Assembly (NCBI GenBank): GCA_903820745.1
Contig: CAIJIT010000114.1
Coordinates: 1-41,658 of the forward strand
Source of the DNA: an uncultured Burkholderiales bacterium
Lineage (GTDB): Bacteria; Pseudomonadota; Gammaproteobacteria; Burkholderiales; Burkholderiaceae_C
Reading direction: 5' to 3'
Length of the DNA: 41,658 bases
Position numbers and translations under genes: made by a program. The notes beneath the pieces are model-generated. The model did not search any database, was not told the DNA's origin, and worked only from the letters and a program-made list of their open reading frames with translations. Positions 32,475-41,514 of the stretch are shown here, piece after piece; within the stretch, counting starts at the first letter, position 1; each line of letters opens with the position of its first letter.

Positions 32475-35333
32475 GTGAAATTGAAAAAACTATCTCGCAA
32501 CCTCGCGCTGATCGGCGTCGGGGTTCATCTGATCGGTGCCGCGATGGCACAGACAGACCCGATGCAGAAGATTGAACGGGTCGAGATCACTGGATCCAGC
32601 ATCAAGCGGATCGCCAGTGAAGGCGCGTTACCGGTGCAGGTCATCACGGCTAAAGACCTTGAAAGACAGGGCATCACCACCGCCGATCAGTTGATCAGCT
32701 CGCTGAGCAGCAACGGCAGCGGCATGGACAACCTGTCCAGCAATTCTGATGTCGCAGCAGGCACCGGACGCGGCAACAACGGTCTGTCCGCAGCCAATCT
32801 GCGCGGCCAAGGCTCAGCCGCCACGCTGGTCTTGCTGAACGGCCGTCGCGTATCAACTGCCGGCTTGAACGGCGGCGTCGTCGATCTGAATTCGATCCCG
32901 ATGGCTGCGGTCGACCGTATCGAAATCCTGAAGGACGGCGCATCGGCCATCTACGGTACCGATGCAATCGGCGGCGTGATCAACTTCATCCTGAAGAAGA
33001 ACTACAGCGGCCTCGAAATGACGGCCTTCACCGATGTCACCCAGCAAGGCGGCGGCAACATCACTCGCGTCAGCCTGACCGGCGGCAAGGGCGATCTGGC
33101 GACCGACAAGTACAACCTGCTGTTCTCGGTGACACGCAGCGAGAGCCAGGCGCTGCTCGCCGATCAGCGCGACTTCGTCAACACCAATCAGCCCAATCGC
33201 GGCCTGTCCACCGATACGCGCGGCACGCCATTCGCGACGATCTTCCCGCTCAGCACGGCGTGGACTGCGTTGAGCAACAAGAGCAGCAGCGGTCCGCTGC
33301 TGCCAGGCACTACCGTGGCGGCCAATAGCGTCAATGTTCTGGCCCTGCCAGGTGCTGCCGGTTGTGCTTCCGTGCCGGGCATGTTTGCCTACAACGCGGC
33401 CTTGTGGGCATCACCCGCTTCCGCCTTGGCTTGTGCCGTGGACACCGGACGCATGGGTGTGTTGCAGCAGCCGCTGAAGACCACCAATGTGGTCGCGCGG
33501 GGCACCGTATTGGTCGGCGAGCATCAGCTGTTCGCCGAGTTCCTTGCCTCTCAGTCAGATTCGGCCAAGTCCTTCTCGTCGAACCAGATCTCCACCAGCA
33601 CTTCGGCCACCAGCTTCTTCCGCAATCTGGCCTATCCGAGCACCGGTGCTTCGTACAACACGGTGTTTAATCAGTTGGTGGCTGCGTTCCCGCAGCTTGA
33701 GGTCAATCGCGGCCAGCCGCTGGGTTTCCGCTGGCGCTGCAATGAATGCGGTCGGCGTGAAATCGACACCAACAACAAGGCGTCGCGGTTCCTTGTCGGC
33801 GCCGAAGGCCCGCTGCCTTTCATGGCCAACTGGGATTACCGTGCCGGCGTATCGACATCCAGTAGCGAAGCGACCTCGGTTCTTGGCAACGGTTATTTCT
33901 ATGGTGCGGCATTCGCGAACCTGCTCAATACCGGTGTCCTGAACCCGTTCTTGCTGCCAGGCCAGACGCAGACCGCAGCGGCAATGACCGCGCTGCAGGC
34001 CACTTCGGCCAATGGCACCACGCTTTACGGCGGCAAGACCTCGCTGACGCAGGCTGATGCCGTTGCCACCGGGCCCTTGTTCAAGCTGCCGGCAGGCGAA
34101 GTGATGGCCGCTGTCGGCGTCGACATGCGCAGCGAGAAGTTCAAGTTCAACGGCAACGCAACTGATCTGGTCACCCAGGCCGCGATCTACAACGCGCCAT
34201 TCGACAGCATCAATAACCTGAACACGGTGACGCGTGACGTCAAGGCGATCTTCACCGAAGTGCTGGTGCCGGTTACCAAGCGGCTTGAGGCAACGCTGGC
34301 AGTCCGCCATGACGATTACACCGGCTTTGGCGGCACCAACAATCCGAAGGTGTCGGTCCGGTTCACGCCGGTTGACGAGTTGTTGACCCGTGCTTCCTAC
34401 AGCACCGGTTTCCGCGTGCCGACCTTCGCGCAGCAGTTCTTTGGTGTCACCGAGTCGCCTTATGTCGGCGCAGGTGTCGTCGACCCAGCGAAATGCCCGA
34501 CCCTGGTGGTTTCGACAGTCGCCGGCTCGCCTTGTGCTGCGATCACGTTCAATACCTTGTTCGGCGGCAAGGCCAATCTGCAGCCTGAAAAGAGCAAGCA
34601 GAACAGCTTCGGCTTTGTCTGGGCGCCGAGCAGCCAATTCAGCGCTGGTGCTGACTGGTGGAGCATCAATCGGACCGGCACGATCCAGGCCGCACCGCTG
34701 TCGACCTTGTTGAGCAATTACAGCCTGTTCTCGCAGAACTTCATCCGCGATGCGGCAGGCAATATCACCCAGGTTGACACAAGCTGGATCAACGCCGGCG
34801 AAACTGTCACCAAGGGTGTCGATGTCAACGTCCGCGCCAGCGGCAAGATGGGTGACGCACGTTGGGGTTTGTTGCTTGACGGCAGCTATCTGGTCGAGAA
34901 GAAATCGCGTCTGCTGGCCAGCGCGGCATTCGGCGCGAGCGAAATCGCCAAGTTCAACCTTGGCGGCGACCCGGGTCTGCGCTGGAAACATTCGCTGACG
35001 GGTACATATTCAAGAGGCGACTGGACGGGCTCCCTGACCCAGATGTATCGCAGTGGCTATACGCAGGCGATGCTGCCGGGCGTGGCCAATGGCAGCGTGG
35101 TTCCGTCCAACTGGAATCCGCAGGTCGAGGCCTATTTCCTCTACAACGCCAGTGTCAGCTACACCGGATTCAAGAACCTGGGCCTGACCGTCGGTATCAA
35201 GAACTTGTTCAACGCCGACCCACCGTTCGCGATCACCTACGACACGAACACCGGTGCCGGCAGTTCATGGGATCCGCGCGTAGCCGATCCGCGCGGCCGT
35301 TCGCTGACCCTGATGGCAAACTACAAGTTCTGA
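32475..35333 (+). CDS. TonB-dependent outer-membrane receptor
   Basis: A 952-residue receptor. A signal peptide (MKLKKLSRNLALIGVGVHLIGAAMA) is followed by the TonB-box-like region IERVEITGSSIKR and a plug domain (about 45-175; LRGQGSAATLVLLNGRRV, ILKDGASAIYGTDAIGGVIN). The beta barrel ends in LTLMANYKF, with the expected terminal aromatic. The sequence resembles the receptors used for peptide or oligosaccharide uptake in Xanthomonas-like and Burkholderiales bacteria rather than siderophore receptors; ligand not provable. Extracellular Cys pairs occur (GCASVPG with LACAVDTG; RWRCNECGRRE). Start is GTG with AAAGGA upstream. It is flanked by murein-peptide hydrolases. Confidence 0.92.
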   Translation: MKLKKLSRNLALIGVGVHLIGAAMAQTDPMQKIERVEITGSSIKRIASEGALPVQVITAKDLERQGITTADQLISSLSSNGSGMDNLSSNSDVAAGTGRGNNGLSAANLRGQGSAATLVLLNGRRVSTAGLNGGVVDLNSIPMAAVDRIEILKDGASAIYGTDAIGGVINFILKKNYSGLEMTAFTDVTQQGGGNITRVSLTGGKGDLATDKYNLLFSVTRSESQALLADQRDFVNTNQPNRGLSTDTRGTPFATIFPLSTAWTALSNKSSSGPLLPGTTVAANSVNVLALPGAAGCASVPGMFAYNAALWASPASALACAVDTGRMGVLQQPLKTTNVVARGTVLVGEHQLFAEFLASQSDSAKSFSSNQISTSTSATSFFRNLAYPSTGASYNTVFNQLVAAFPQLEVNRGQPLGFRWRCNECGRREIDTNNKASRFLVGAEGPLPFMANWDYRAGVSTSSSEATSVLGNGYFYGAAFANLLNTGVLNPFLLPGQTQTAAAMTALQATSANGTTLYGGKTSLTQADAVATGPLFKLPAGEVMAAVGVDMRSEKFKFNGNATDLVTQAAIYNAPFDSINNLNTVTRDVKAIFTEVLVPVTKRLEATLAVRHDDYTGFGGTNNPKVSVRFTPVDELLTRASYSTGFRVPTFAQQFFGVTESPYVGAGVVDPAKCPTLVVSTVAGSPCAAITFNTLFGGKANLQPEKSKQNSFGFVWAPSSQFSAGADWWSINRTGTIQAAPLSTLLSNYSLFSQNFIRDAAGNITQVDTSWINAGETVTKGVDVNVRASGKMGDARWGLLLDGSYLVEKKSRLLASAAFGASEIAKFNLGGDPGLRWKHSLTGTYSRGDWTGSLTQMYRSGYTQAMLPGVANGSVVPSNWNPQVEAYFLYNASVSYTGFKNLGLTVGIKNLFNADPPFAITYDTNTGAGSSWDPRVADPRGRSLTLMANYKF

Positions 35334-35347
35334 CCTTCACAGTCTTT

Positions 35348-35387
35348 AAAAAACCCGCGGCCGGCTTGCCTGGCAGCGGGTTTTTTT
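35348..35387. terminator. bidirectional rho-independent terminator
   Basis: AAAAAACCCGC (35348-35358) pairs with GCGGGTTTTTT (35376-35386), giving an A-run, GC stem and T-run that work in both directions. It lies between the convergent TonB-receptor gene and ldcA, whose stop codon begins at 35393. Confidence 0.85.
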
Positions 35388-35392
35388 CGATC

Positions 35393-36283
35393 TCAAATCA
35401 TCGTCAACCGCCGCTGCATCACGTCCATCTGCAAGCTCAAACCCAGCGGCAACGGCAGGTTCGGCCGGCCGTGCCCCGAGGGCCAGCCGGCCAGGATTGG
35501 CTTGCCCAGCGCTTGCAGGTAATCGGCCAGTACGGCATCGGGCGCTTCGGCGTCGCTGAAACTGCCGATCAGGAAGCCGGCAACCGCATCAAGTACTCCG
35601 CACAAGCGCAATTGCGCCAGCATCCGGTCTACCTTGTACGGTTCTTCGCCGATGTCTTCCAGGAACAGGATCGCCCCTTCGGCCTGCAGCGCCCAGCGCG
35701 TGCCGAGCAGGGCAGCGATCAGACTCAAGTTGCCGCCGATCAATCGACCTTCGACTGCGCTGCCCTGATTCAGCGGATGCGCTTGCATCAGCGGAGCGAT
35801 GACATCACCGCGCTGCAGACCGCGGTGCAGCAGCGCAAACAGGTCGGCGGCAGCGTCACCGGCTTCGGCATGCAGCAAGTCTGAAGTCGGCATCGGCGCA
35901 TGCAGGCCCGGCAGACCCAGGCCGTCGCGCAAAGCGTGCAAGGCGGTGATGTCGCTGTAGCCGATCAACAGTTTCGGATGCCGGCTCAACAGTTCGATGT
36001 CGATGCGGTCGAGCAGCCGCACGCAGCCATAGCCGCCGCGCAAGCAAAGCACCGCGTCGACTTCGGGGTCGGCAAAGGCGGCGTGCAGATCGGCCAGACG
36101 CTGCTTGTCGTCGGCGGCCAGAAAGCCCAGGGTGGCCGGTCCGGCGCAGCCCGGAAAGATCTTGGCCTTGAAACCATGTGCGGCGAGCAATCCCGGCACT
36201 TGTTTCAACTGGCCCGGCTTGGCGGGTCCGGCCGGGGCGATGATGGCCAGGGTGGCGCCCGGCGCCATGGGTTTGATCAACAT
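35393..36283 (-). CDS. ldcA: muramoyltetrapeptide carboxypeptidase LdcA (S66)
   Basis: A roughly 296-residue cytosolic LD-carboxypeptidase of murein recycling, releasing D-Ala from tetrapeptides. The canonical RGGYG (82-86) is present, with nucleophile Ser110 in IGYSDITAL, a Glu in ILFLEDIGEEPYKVDRML and a His in SGHGRPNLPLP. No signal peptide. Two starts are possible: TTG 36292 and ATG 36283. The ATG is chosen for its AAGGA nine bases upstream and its overlap with the stop of the preceding hydrolase gene (ATGTTGA). It is paired by overlap with that SxxK hydrolase. Confidence 0.92.
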   Translation of the reverse strand: MLIKPMAPGATLAIIAPAGPAKPGQLKQVPGLLAAHGFKAKIFPGCAGPATLGFLAADDKQRLADLHAAFADPEVDAVLCLRGGYGCVRLLDRIDIELLSRHPKLLIGYSDITALHALRDGLGLPGLHAPMPTSDLLHAEAGDAAADLFALLHRGLQRGDVIAPLMQAHPLNQGSAVEGRLIGGNLSLIAALLGTRWALQAEGAILFLEDIGEEPYKVDRMLAQLRLCGVLDAVAGFLIGSFSDAEAPDAVLADYLQALGKPILAGWPSGHGRPNLPLPLGLSLQMDVMQRRLTMI

Positions 36284-37446
36284 GACATCCAATCCTTCAG
36301 CTTCGTATCGATCATTGCGCCCAAGGCCGGCAGGCGCCAGGGCGAAACAGCGCGTGGATCATCCGCATAGCGGCGACCCAGGCTGCTGGTCAGCGCGATC
36401 AGGTAATGGCGCCGCGCTGGGGGTATCCCCTGCACGATGCCGGCATCGGCGCTGTAGTTCTCGGTATTGCCGGTCTTGTGGGCGAAGTGCAACTCGCCCG
36501 CCTGTGCCTTGCCATCGGCCCAGCGTGGCGGTAACCGAGCCGGCAGCCCGGCGACCCAGCCCGGAATGGCCGTCAACGAGCTGCTCGACAACACTTGATG
36601 CAGCTTTTGCTCGCTCAGGCAATACAGCACATGGTCCAGGCTGGCAGCCAGCAAAGCCGGTTGTTTCGGGGGTAACCAGGGCGCTGCGGGCGCTTGCGGG
36701 TCGAGCAGCCAGAGCAGCCGCAAGCTGTCCCAGGCGGTCATCTGCAAATGCCCGACGCCAGACCCTGCCGCATTGCCCCAGCCGCCATCGGCGCAGGTGT
36801 TGGCAAAGCGCAGCCCGTTCAGGCCATAGGCTTCGAACCACTGGTGCAATTCATTGTGAGTCTCGACGCCGGCTTCGCGCCTGATCGCGCCGCAGTCGTG
36901 CAGATGCATGACCAGCGCCGATGTCGACAGATTGCAGCTGATCGTGGTCATGTCGAAAGCCCAGTCGCCGACCGGCCTTGTCCGGCCTTGAAAGCAAAGC
37001 GGCTGCTCCCAACTGCTGCGGCCCCGGTCGAGCAGATGGGCGACGCCGACCAGCAGCATCAGCTTGGCCAAGGAAGCCGGGTAGGGCGCGACGAAGCGCT
37101 GCGAACCGGTGCCCATGAAGGACCGCCAGTCGATACGCTGCCAGTCGCTGCCGGGCAACCAGGCGATCGATTGGCCTTGCTCGTCCTGCGCATCGGCCAG
37201 AAAAGCGATATTGCGCACTGTGCCGGCATCGGCGTTGATGTCGGCGACCAGGCCTTGCGGATGCTCGCGCGAGAACAGCACATTGGCGAATACCGGCGCT
37301 TCACCTTCAGGGAAGGCCGCGACCGCCAGGTCGATATTCGGGTGCAAGCCGACCGCTGCGCCGCCGAGCATGGCATCAGCGCATTGCTCGAAACGCTGCG
37401 TCCGCACCGCTTCGAGCAGAGCCCGGGCCAGATCGGCTTGCTGCAC
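36277..37446 (-). CDS. SxxK serine hydrolase (beta-lactamase/DD-peptidase fold)
   Basis: A roughly 389-residue protein with the three motifs of penicillin-recognising enzymes: SLAK (Ser125-Lys128) in PYPASLAKLM, SCN in TTISCNLSTSAL and KTG in HKTGNTENYSADAGI. Order and spacing suit a class A-like fold. No signal peptide is visible, so it should be cytosolic, unusual for this superfamily. A frame start at 37524 would overlap the aminotransferase by 70 bases; GTG 37446, nine bases after that stop, is preferred. It overlaps ldcA, pointing to a joint role on imported murein peptides. True substrate unknown. Confidence 0.8.
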   Translation of the reverse strand: MQQADLARALLEAVRTQRFEQCADAMLGGAAVGLHPNIDLAVAAFPEGEAPVFANVLFSREHPQGLVADINADAGTVRNIAFLADAQDEQGQSIAWLPGSDWQRIDWRSFMGTGSQRFVAPYPASLAKLMLLVGVAHLLDRGRSSWEQPLCFQGRTRPVGDWAFDMTTISCNLSTSALVMHLHDCGAIRREAGVETHNELHQWFEAYGLNGLRFANTCADGGWGNAAGSGVGHLQMTAWDSLRLLWLLDPQAPAAPWLPPKQPALLAASLDHVLYCLSEQKLHQVLSSSSLTAIPGWVAGLPARLPPRWADGKAQAGELHFAHKTGNTENYSADAGIVQGIPPARRHYLIALTSSLGRRYADDPRAVSPWRLPALGAMIDTKLKDWMSC

Positions 37447-37454
37447 CCGGTGGA

Positions 37455-38642
37455 TCAGCTGAGCACGGCCGCCATCGCTTGGGCCGTTGCTTCGACATTG
37501 CTGCTGTTGAGCCCGGCGATGCACATGCGGCCCGAGCGCAGGATGTAGACCCCGAACTCATGCTTCAAGCGGTCAACCTGGGCCGGACTCAGGCCGGTGT
37601 AGCTGAACATGCCGCGTTGGGTCAGGAAATAGTCGAAATCACGGCCCGGCAGCTTGGCGGAAAGTACGCTGTACAAAGCCTGGCGCATTGCCTGGATACG
37701 CTCTCGCATGGCTGTGACTTCGCCCTCCCATTGGCTGCGCAGCGCCGGCGTGGTCAGGACGCGGGCAACGACCTGACCGCCATGCATCGGCGGGTTCGAA
37801 TAGTTGCGGCGGATCGTGAACTTGAGCTGACCGAGCACATTGACCGCCTGTGCCGCATCGGGGCAGACCACGCTCAAGCCACCGCAGCGTTCACCGTACA
37901 AGCTCATGTTCTTCGAGAAACTGTTGGCAACGAAGAAGGACAGGCCGGCCTCGGCGAGCGCGCGGATGGCGAAGCAATCTTCCTCGATGCCATCGCCATA
38001 ACCCTGATAAGCCAGATCGAGGAAAGGCAGCAACTGGCGAGCTTGCAGCACCGGGATCAATTCCAGCCATTGCGCCCTGGTAAGGTCGACACCGGTCGGG
38101 TTGTGACAGCAGGCATGCAGCAGTACGACGCTTCGCGGCGCCAGCGCGTTGATTGCCGCCAGCATGCCGGCAAAGTCGAGGCCGCCGGTGGCCGCGTCGT
38201 AATAGGGGTAAGACTTGACCTCGAGCCCTGCGCCTTCAAAGACCGCGCGGTGGTTGTCCCAGGTCGGCTCCGACATATGGACCGCGCTGGCAGGGAAATA
38301 GCGCTTGATGAAATCAGCGCCAACCTTCAACCCACCGCTCGAGCCGACGCTCTGGATCGTCACCGTGCGTGCCAGCACTGGGCTGGCTGCGCCGAACAAC
38401 AGCGCCTGCACAGCGCTGCGGAAATTGGCAGCACCTTCCATCGGCAGATAGGGTCTGGCGCCGGCATCGGCCACCACCGCGAGCTCGGCTTGGCGCACCG
38501 AATCGAGCATCGGAATGCGTCCGGCATCGTCGAAGTAGATGCCGATCGACAGATTGATCTTGTCCTTCCTGGGGTCTTTCTGGAAGTCCTCGTTGAGGCT
38601 CAGGATGGGATCGCCGGCATAGGCGTCGACATGTTCAAACAT
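37455..38642 (-). CDS. aromatic amino acid aminotransferase (class I)
   Basis: A 395-residue PLP enzyme of aminotransferase family Ia (AspC/TyrB type). The PLP Lys is in [15 protein letters not shown]. Other family motifs are [24 protein letters not shown] and [15 protein letters not shown]; the Arg of [10 protein letters not shown] near the C-terminus binds the substrate carboxylate. It swaps amino groups between aromatic amino acids or Asp and 2-oxoglutarate. It lies directly upstream of the SxxK hydrolase and ldcA on the same strand, so it could use amino acids freed from peptides (inference). Confidence 0.94.
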   Translation of the reverse strand: MFEHVDAYAGDPILSLNEDFQKDPRKDKINLSIGIYFDDAGRIPMLDSVRQAELAVVADAGARPYLPMEGAANFRSAVQALLFGAASPVLARTVTIQSVGSSGGLKVGADFIKRYFPASAVHMSEPTWDNHRAVFEGAGLEVKSYPYYDAATGGLDFAGMLAAINALAPRSVVLLHACCHNPTGVDLTRAQWLELIPVLQARQLLPFLDLAYQGYGDGIEEDCFAIRALAEAGLSFFVANSFSKNMSLYGERCGGLSVVCPDAAQAVNVLGQLKFTIRRNYSNPPMHGGQVVARVLTTPALRSQWEGEVTAMRERIQAMRQALYSVLSAKLPGRDFDYFLTQRGMFSYTGLSPAQVDRLKHEFGVYILRSGRMCIAGLNSSNVEATAQAMAAVLS

Positions 38643-38700
38643 AGTGGAAACTCCGGGGACGGCGGACTGCTGTTAGCGCCATTATCGGCGCCAAGGCCGG

Positions 38701-39183
38701 TCAGATCTTCAGTGCCGCCTCGATGTCCTGGCGGAGTTTTTCGGGCGCATCGTTCGGTGCATAGCGCTTGACCGGCAGGCCGTCGCGGCCGACCAGGAAC
38801 TTGGTGAAATTCCACTTGATCGCTTCGGTGCCGAGCAGGCCGGGCTTTTCGCCCTTCAGCCATTGCCAGAGCGGGTCGGCAGCCGCGCCATTGACATGGG
38901 CCTTGGCCATCATCGGGAAGGTCACGCCGTAGTTCTTTTGGCAGAAGGCGGCAATCTCTTCATTGCTGCCGGGGTCCTGTCCGCCGAACTCGTTGCTCGG
39001 AAAACCGAGCACGACCAGACCTTGCACGGCATAGTCCTTCCACAACTGCTCGAGCCCCTTCAATTGCGGCGTGAAACCACAGGCGCTGGCGGTGTTGACG
39101 ATCAGCAATGCCCGGCCGCGCAAGCTGGCCAGATCGAAAGGTTGGCGGTCAATCGAGACCAGCTGAAAATCAAATGCAGTCAT
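38701..39183 (-). CDS. glutathione peroxidase family protein
   Basis: A 160-residue thiol peroxidase of the Gpx/BtuE family. Peroxidatic Cys35 is in NTASACGFTPQ, and the conserved W and N are in AIKWNFTKFLVGRDG. The second motif, normally FPCNQF, is FPSNEF here (Ser63). The candidate resolving Cys is Cys81 in AAFCQKNYGVTF, as in thioredoxin-dependent members. It probably reduces peroxides using thioredoxin rather than glutathione. The frame reaches 39213, but the ATG at 39183 has GGGGAAA upstream and matches family starts. Confidence 0.92.
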   Translation of the reverse strand: MTAFDFQLVSIDRQPFDLASLRGRALLIVNTASACGFTPQLKGLEQLWKDYAVQGLVVLGFPSNEFGGQDPGSNEEIAAFCQKNYGVTFPMMAKAHVNGAAADPLWQWLKGEKPGLLGTEAIKWNFTKFLVGRDGLPVKRYAPNDAPEKLRQDIEAALKI

Positions 39184-39209
39184 ATTTTCCCCAATACCCA
39201 ATGGCACCA

Positions 39210-40094
39210 TCAAGCCGCGATATTAGCGCCGGCAGCGCAATCCTGCCGAGCCAGCGTCGACAGCAGGGCAGCGGCAAGAATGCAGGCCCCGCCGATGGCG
39301 GTGGCCAGGTCGAGACTGCCGCCGCCGAGCCACAGGGCCGAGACGGCCGCCACCGGCACTTCGGTCAGCATCACGACCGCGGTGACATTGGCCGGCAAGC
39401 GCACGGCGCCGTATTGCAGCGCCAGATTTGAAGCCAAGAACAGCATGGCCATGCCGGATAGCGGCAGCAGCCACAGGGGCCCTGGCAGCGAAGGCCAGGC
39501 GATGAAATCTACCGCAGCCATCGCGCCGGCTGCCAGCCCCGCGACCAGCACGCCGCCGCTGAACATCGCCAGCGCACGGGCATGGGCACTGCGCGCAGCT
39601 TCACGCCGCAGCAGCACATTGTTCAAGGCGAAGGTGAAGCCACCGGCCAGGCCCAGCGCATCGGCCAAATTCGATGGGAGCGGCAGGCCGCCGCCCGCCG
39701 GCATCAAGACGATTGCCGCACCGCCCAGCGCTAGCAGCATGCGCAGCCCCGCCAGCCAGGTCAGTTTTTCACCCAGGAGCAAGCGCGCCAGCAGCAACGC
39801 CCACAAAGGCATCAGGTAGAAAAGCAGCACGACGCGCACGACATCGCCGAGCGCCACGCCCCAGTTGAAGGCGGTATTGGTCAGCCCAGCAGCCAGCATG
39901 ATCAGCCAGAGCGAAGGCGTGCGCAGCAGCTCGCTCCAGGCCTGCGGCTTGCTCAGGCTGATCACCAGCAGCGAAAGCAGGTAGAGCGCGACCGTGGCCC
40001 ACAAGGGATGGAGGCCCGCTGCCTGCAATTGCCGGAATGGCCACCACGACAGACCCCAGATCAGGGCATTGAAGATCAAACCTAGGACGGGCAT
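39210..40094 (-). CDS. DMT superfamily (EamA) transporter
   Basis: A 294-residue membrane protein with about ten helices in two EamA repeats (LIFNALIWGLSWWPFRQLQ at the N-terminus; LLGEKLTWLAGLRM at the end of repeat 1). Likely exports a small metabolite; substrate unknown. It is distinct in sequence from the other EamA protein at 2694-3602. Its stop lies 26 bases before the chosen Gpx start, so the two are probably co-transcribed. Confidence 0.9.
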   Translation of the reverse strand: MPVLGLIFNALIWGLSWWPFRQLQAAGLHPLWATVALYLLSLLVISLSKPQAWSELLRTPSLWLIMLAAGLTNTAFNWGVALGDVVRVVLLFYLMPLWALLLARLLLGEKLTWLAGLRMLLALGGAAIVLMPAGGGLPLPSNLADALGLAGGFTFALNNVLLRREAARSAHARALAMFSGGVLVAGLAAGAMAAVDFIAWPSLPGPLWLLPLSGMAMLFLASNLALQYGAVRLPANVTAVVMLTEVPVAAVSALWLGGGSLDLATAIGGACILAAALLSTLARQDCAAGANIAA

Positions 40095-40306
40095 CAGCGC
40101 AGGGACAGGAAAATAGGGTCAGAGTGATTTTCTCACGGTCTCATGCTGGCCAGGATTTGTCCGGATTCGGCCTTTAAACAGTGAATGCCGGGCGAGTCAG
40201 GTCTGGCAGCAGGAATCCGAAAAAACGACGGAAAATCTCTCCGGGCGCTTGTTATGGCGCCAAATTGTGTTCCACACACAAGCTTTGACTTCAAGGGAAC
40301 TTCAGC

Positions 40307-41224
40307 ATGGACAGAATTGTCGTGATCGGCACCGGAACCATGGCCGATGGCATCGGCGCCGGGTTTATCGAAGCGGGCGCAGCGGTGGTTTTTCTCGGGC
40401 GCAGCGTCGAGAAGGCGAGGCTGGCACTGGCCCGCGCGGTGCAGATTGCGCAAAGCATGAACGCAGCGCCATCGGCGGTCCGGCATGAAGCCGGCAGCAT
40501 TGAGGGCTGGAACGATTGGACCGGCGTGACCTGGGTGATCGAGACCGTGGCCGAAGACTTCGAGCTCAAGCAAGAGTTGTTCGCCGCACTCGATGCGCGA
40601 GTCCCGGCGGGCATTCCGATCGGTAGCAACAGCTCGGGCTTTCCGATCTCGCGGATCGCTCAGGGGCTTACTTCAAGGCAGCGCATGTTCAACGCGCATT
40701 ACTTCATGCCCGCGCATTTGGTGCCGCTGGTCGAAGTCGTGCTGGGCGAAGATTCAGATCCCGTGCTGGGCGAAGCCGTTTGCGAGTTGTACCGTCGCTC
40801 GGGCAAGCGACCGGTGCTGGTACGCAAGGACATCCCGGGCTTCCTGGCGAACCGGATCCAACATGCATTGATGCGCGAAGCCCTGTCGCTGATCGACAGC
40901 GGCATCGCCTCGGCCGCCGACGTTGATATTGCCGTGCGCTACAGCTTCGGCTTTCGCTATGCCGCTGCCGGCCCGGTGTTGCAAAAGGAAATCTCGGGCT
41001 GGGACAGCATGGCGCGGGCCGCGGTTGAAATCTACCCTTCACTGTCGAACAGTGCGACGCTTGCTGATTGCGTAACCGAGCGCATCGCCGCTGGCAAGAC
41101 CGGCATGAAGGCTGGCGCTGGATTCATGGAATGGCCTGCCGGCAAGGCTGCGGCCGAACGCGCCGCCTACGAAGAGCGACTGAAAGCGTCTTTCGCCGTG
41201 CTCAAGATGGAGGCCGGGTCTTGA
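40307..41224 (+). CDS. 3-hydroxyacyl-CoA dehydrogenase family protein
   Basis: A 305-residue NAD-dependent dehydrogenase. The N-terminal Rossmann motif IGTGTMADGIGAGFIEAG is followed by active-site residues of the family: Ser in GSNSSGFPIS, His in FNAHYFMPAHLVPLVEVV with the following Glu, and Asn in PGFLANRIQHALMREAL. The C-terminal helical domain includes GFRYAAAGP and GKTGMKAGAGF. It oxidises a short 3-hydroxyacyl-CoA or a related 3-hydroxy acid; relatives include 3-hydroxybutyryl-CoA and L-carnitine dehydrogenases, so the substrate is open. It is a single gene with no beta-oxidation neighbours. An IS element begins 45 bases after its stop. Confidence 0.9.
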   Translation: MDRIVVIGTGTMADGIGAGFIEAGAAVVFLGRSVEKARLALARAVQIAQSMNAAPSAVRHEAGSIEGWNDWTGVTWVIETVAEDFELKQELFAALDARVPAGIPIGSNSSGFPISRIAQGLTSRQRMFNAHYFMPAHLVPLVEVVLGEDSDPVLGEAVCELYRRSGKRPVLVRKDIPGFLANRIQHALMREALSLIDSGIASAADVDIAVRYSFGFRYAAAGPVLQKEISGWDSMARAAVEIYPSLSNSATLADCVTERIAAGKTGMKAGAGFMEWPAGKAAAERAAYEERLKASFAVLKMEAGS

Positions 41225-41279
41225 TTTGCCCGGTCGGAGTCAGGCCGCCGGAACAGCATTCGGCATAAGTTGACATCCT

Positions 41280-41299
41280 CCCCACCCTAAAGGACGGGG
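41280..41299 (-). repeat. right-end hairpin of the IS element
   Basis: On the minus strand CCCCGTCC, loop TTTA and GGGTGGGG form an 8-bp stem with two G-T wobbles. It overlaps the tnpB stop codon and precedes GGAGGATGTCAA. In this family such right-end hairpins are recognised by TnpA and form part of the guide-RNA 3' region. Confidence 0.65.
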
Positions 41300-41493
41300 A
41301 TTCCTGCGGCGCTGCGCGATGATTTGCGAGTCGCTTCGGTGGGTTCGTGCTTCTTCGAGCGGCCTGACTGCGCCATCTCTCCACAGGCTAACAAGCGGTA
41401 TCCCCGCTCTAACACATTGATCACGCCAACGACATCGGCGTGATTTTCGTAACCGCAATCGACGCACAAAAAATTCGCTTGTAAGCGTTGCAT
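41287..41493 (-). pseudogene. tnpB: TnpB C-terminal remnant (68 codons)
   Basis: The frame has one half of the TnpB zinc finger (CVDCGYENHADVVG), then INVLERG, LACGEMAQSGRSKKHEPT and the normal tail SAAGIPVL followed by TAG. The first Cys pair and the RuvC catalytic acids of the ~400-residue nuclease are missing. Upstream sequence runs straight into the tnpA leader. An ATG happens to open the fragment, but a functional nuclease is impossible. The retained DNA is the section that typically encodes the guide-RNA scaffold. Confidence 0.85.
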
Positions 41494-41514
41494 ACTTCAA
41501 TTATATTTTGGCCT

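Noticed and set aside
33555-34991. 478-codon minus-strand frame inside the TonB receptor
   Set aside because: It is antisense to a well-supported receptor, and its composition (many Arg, Gln, Ala, His) is that of an antisense shadow.
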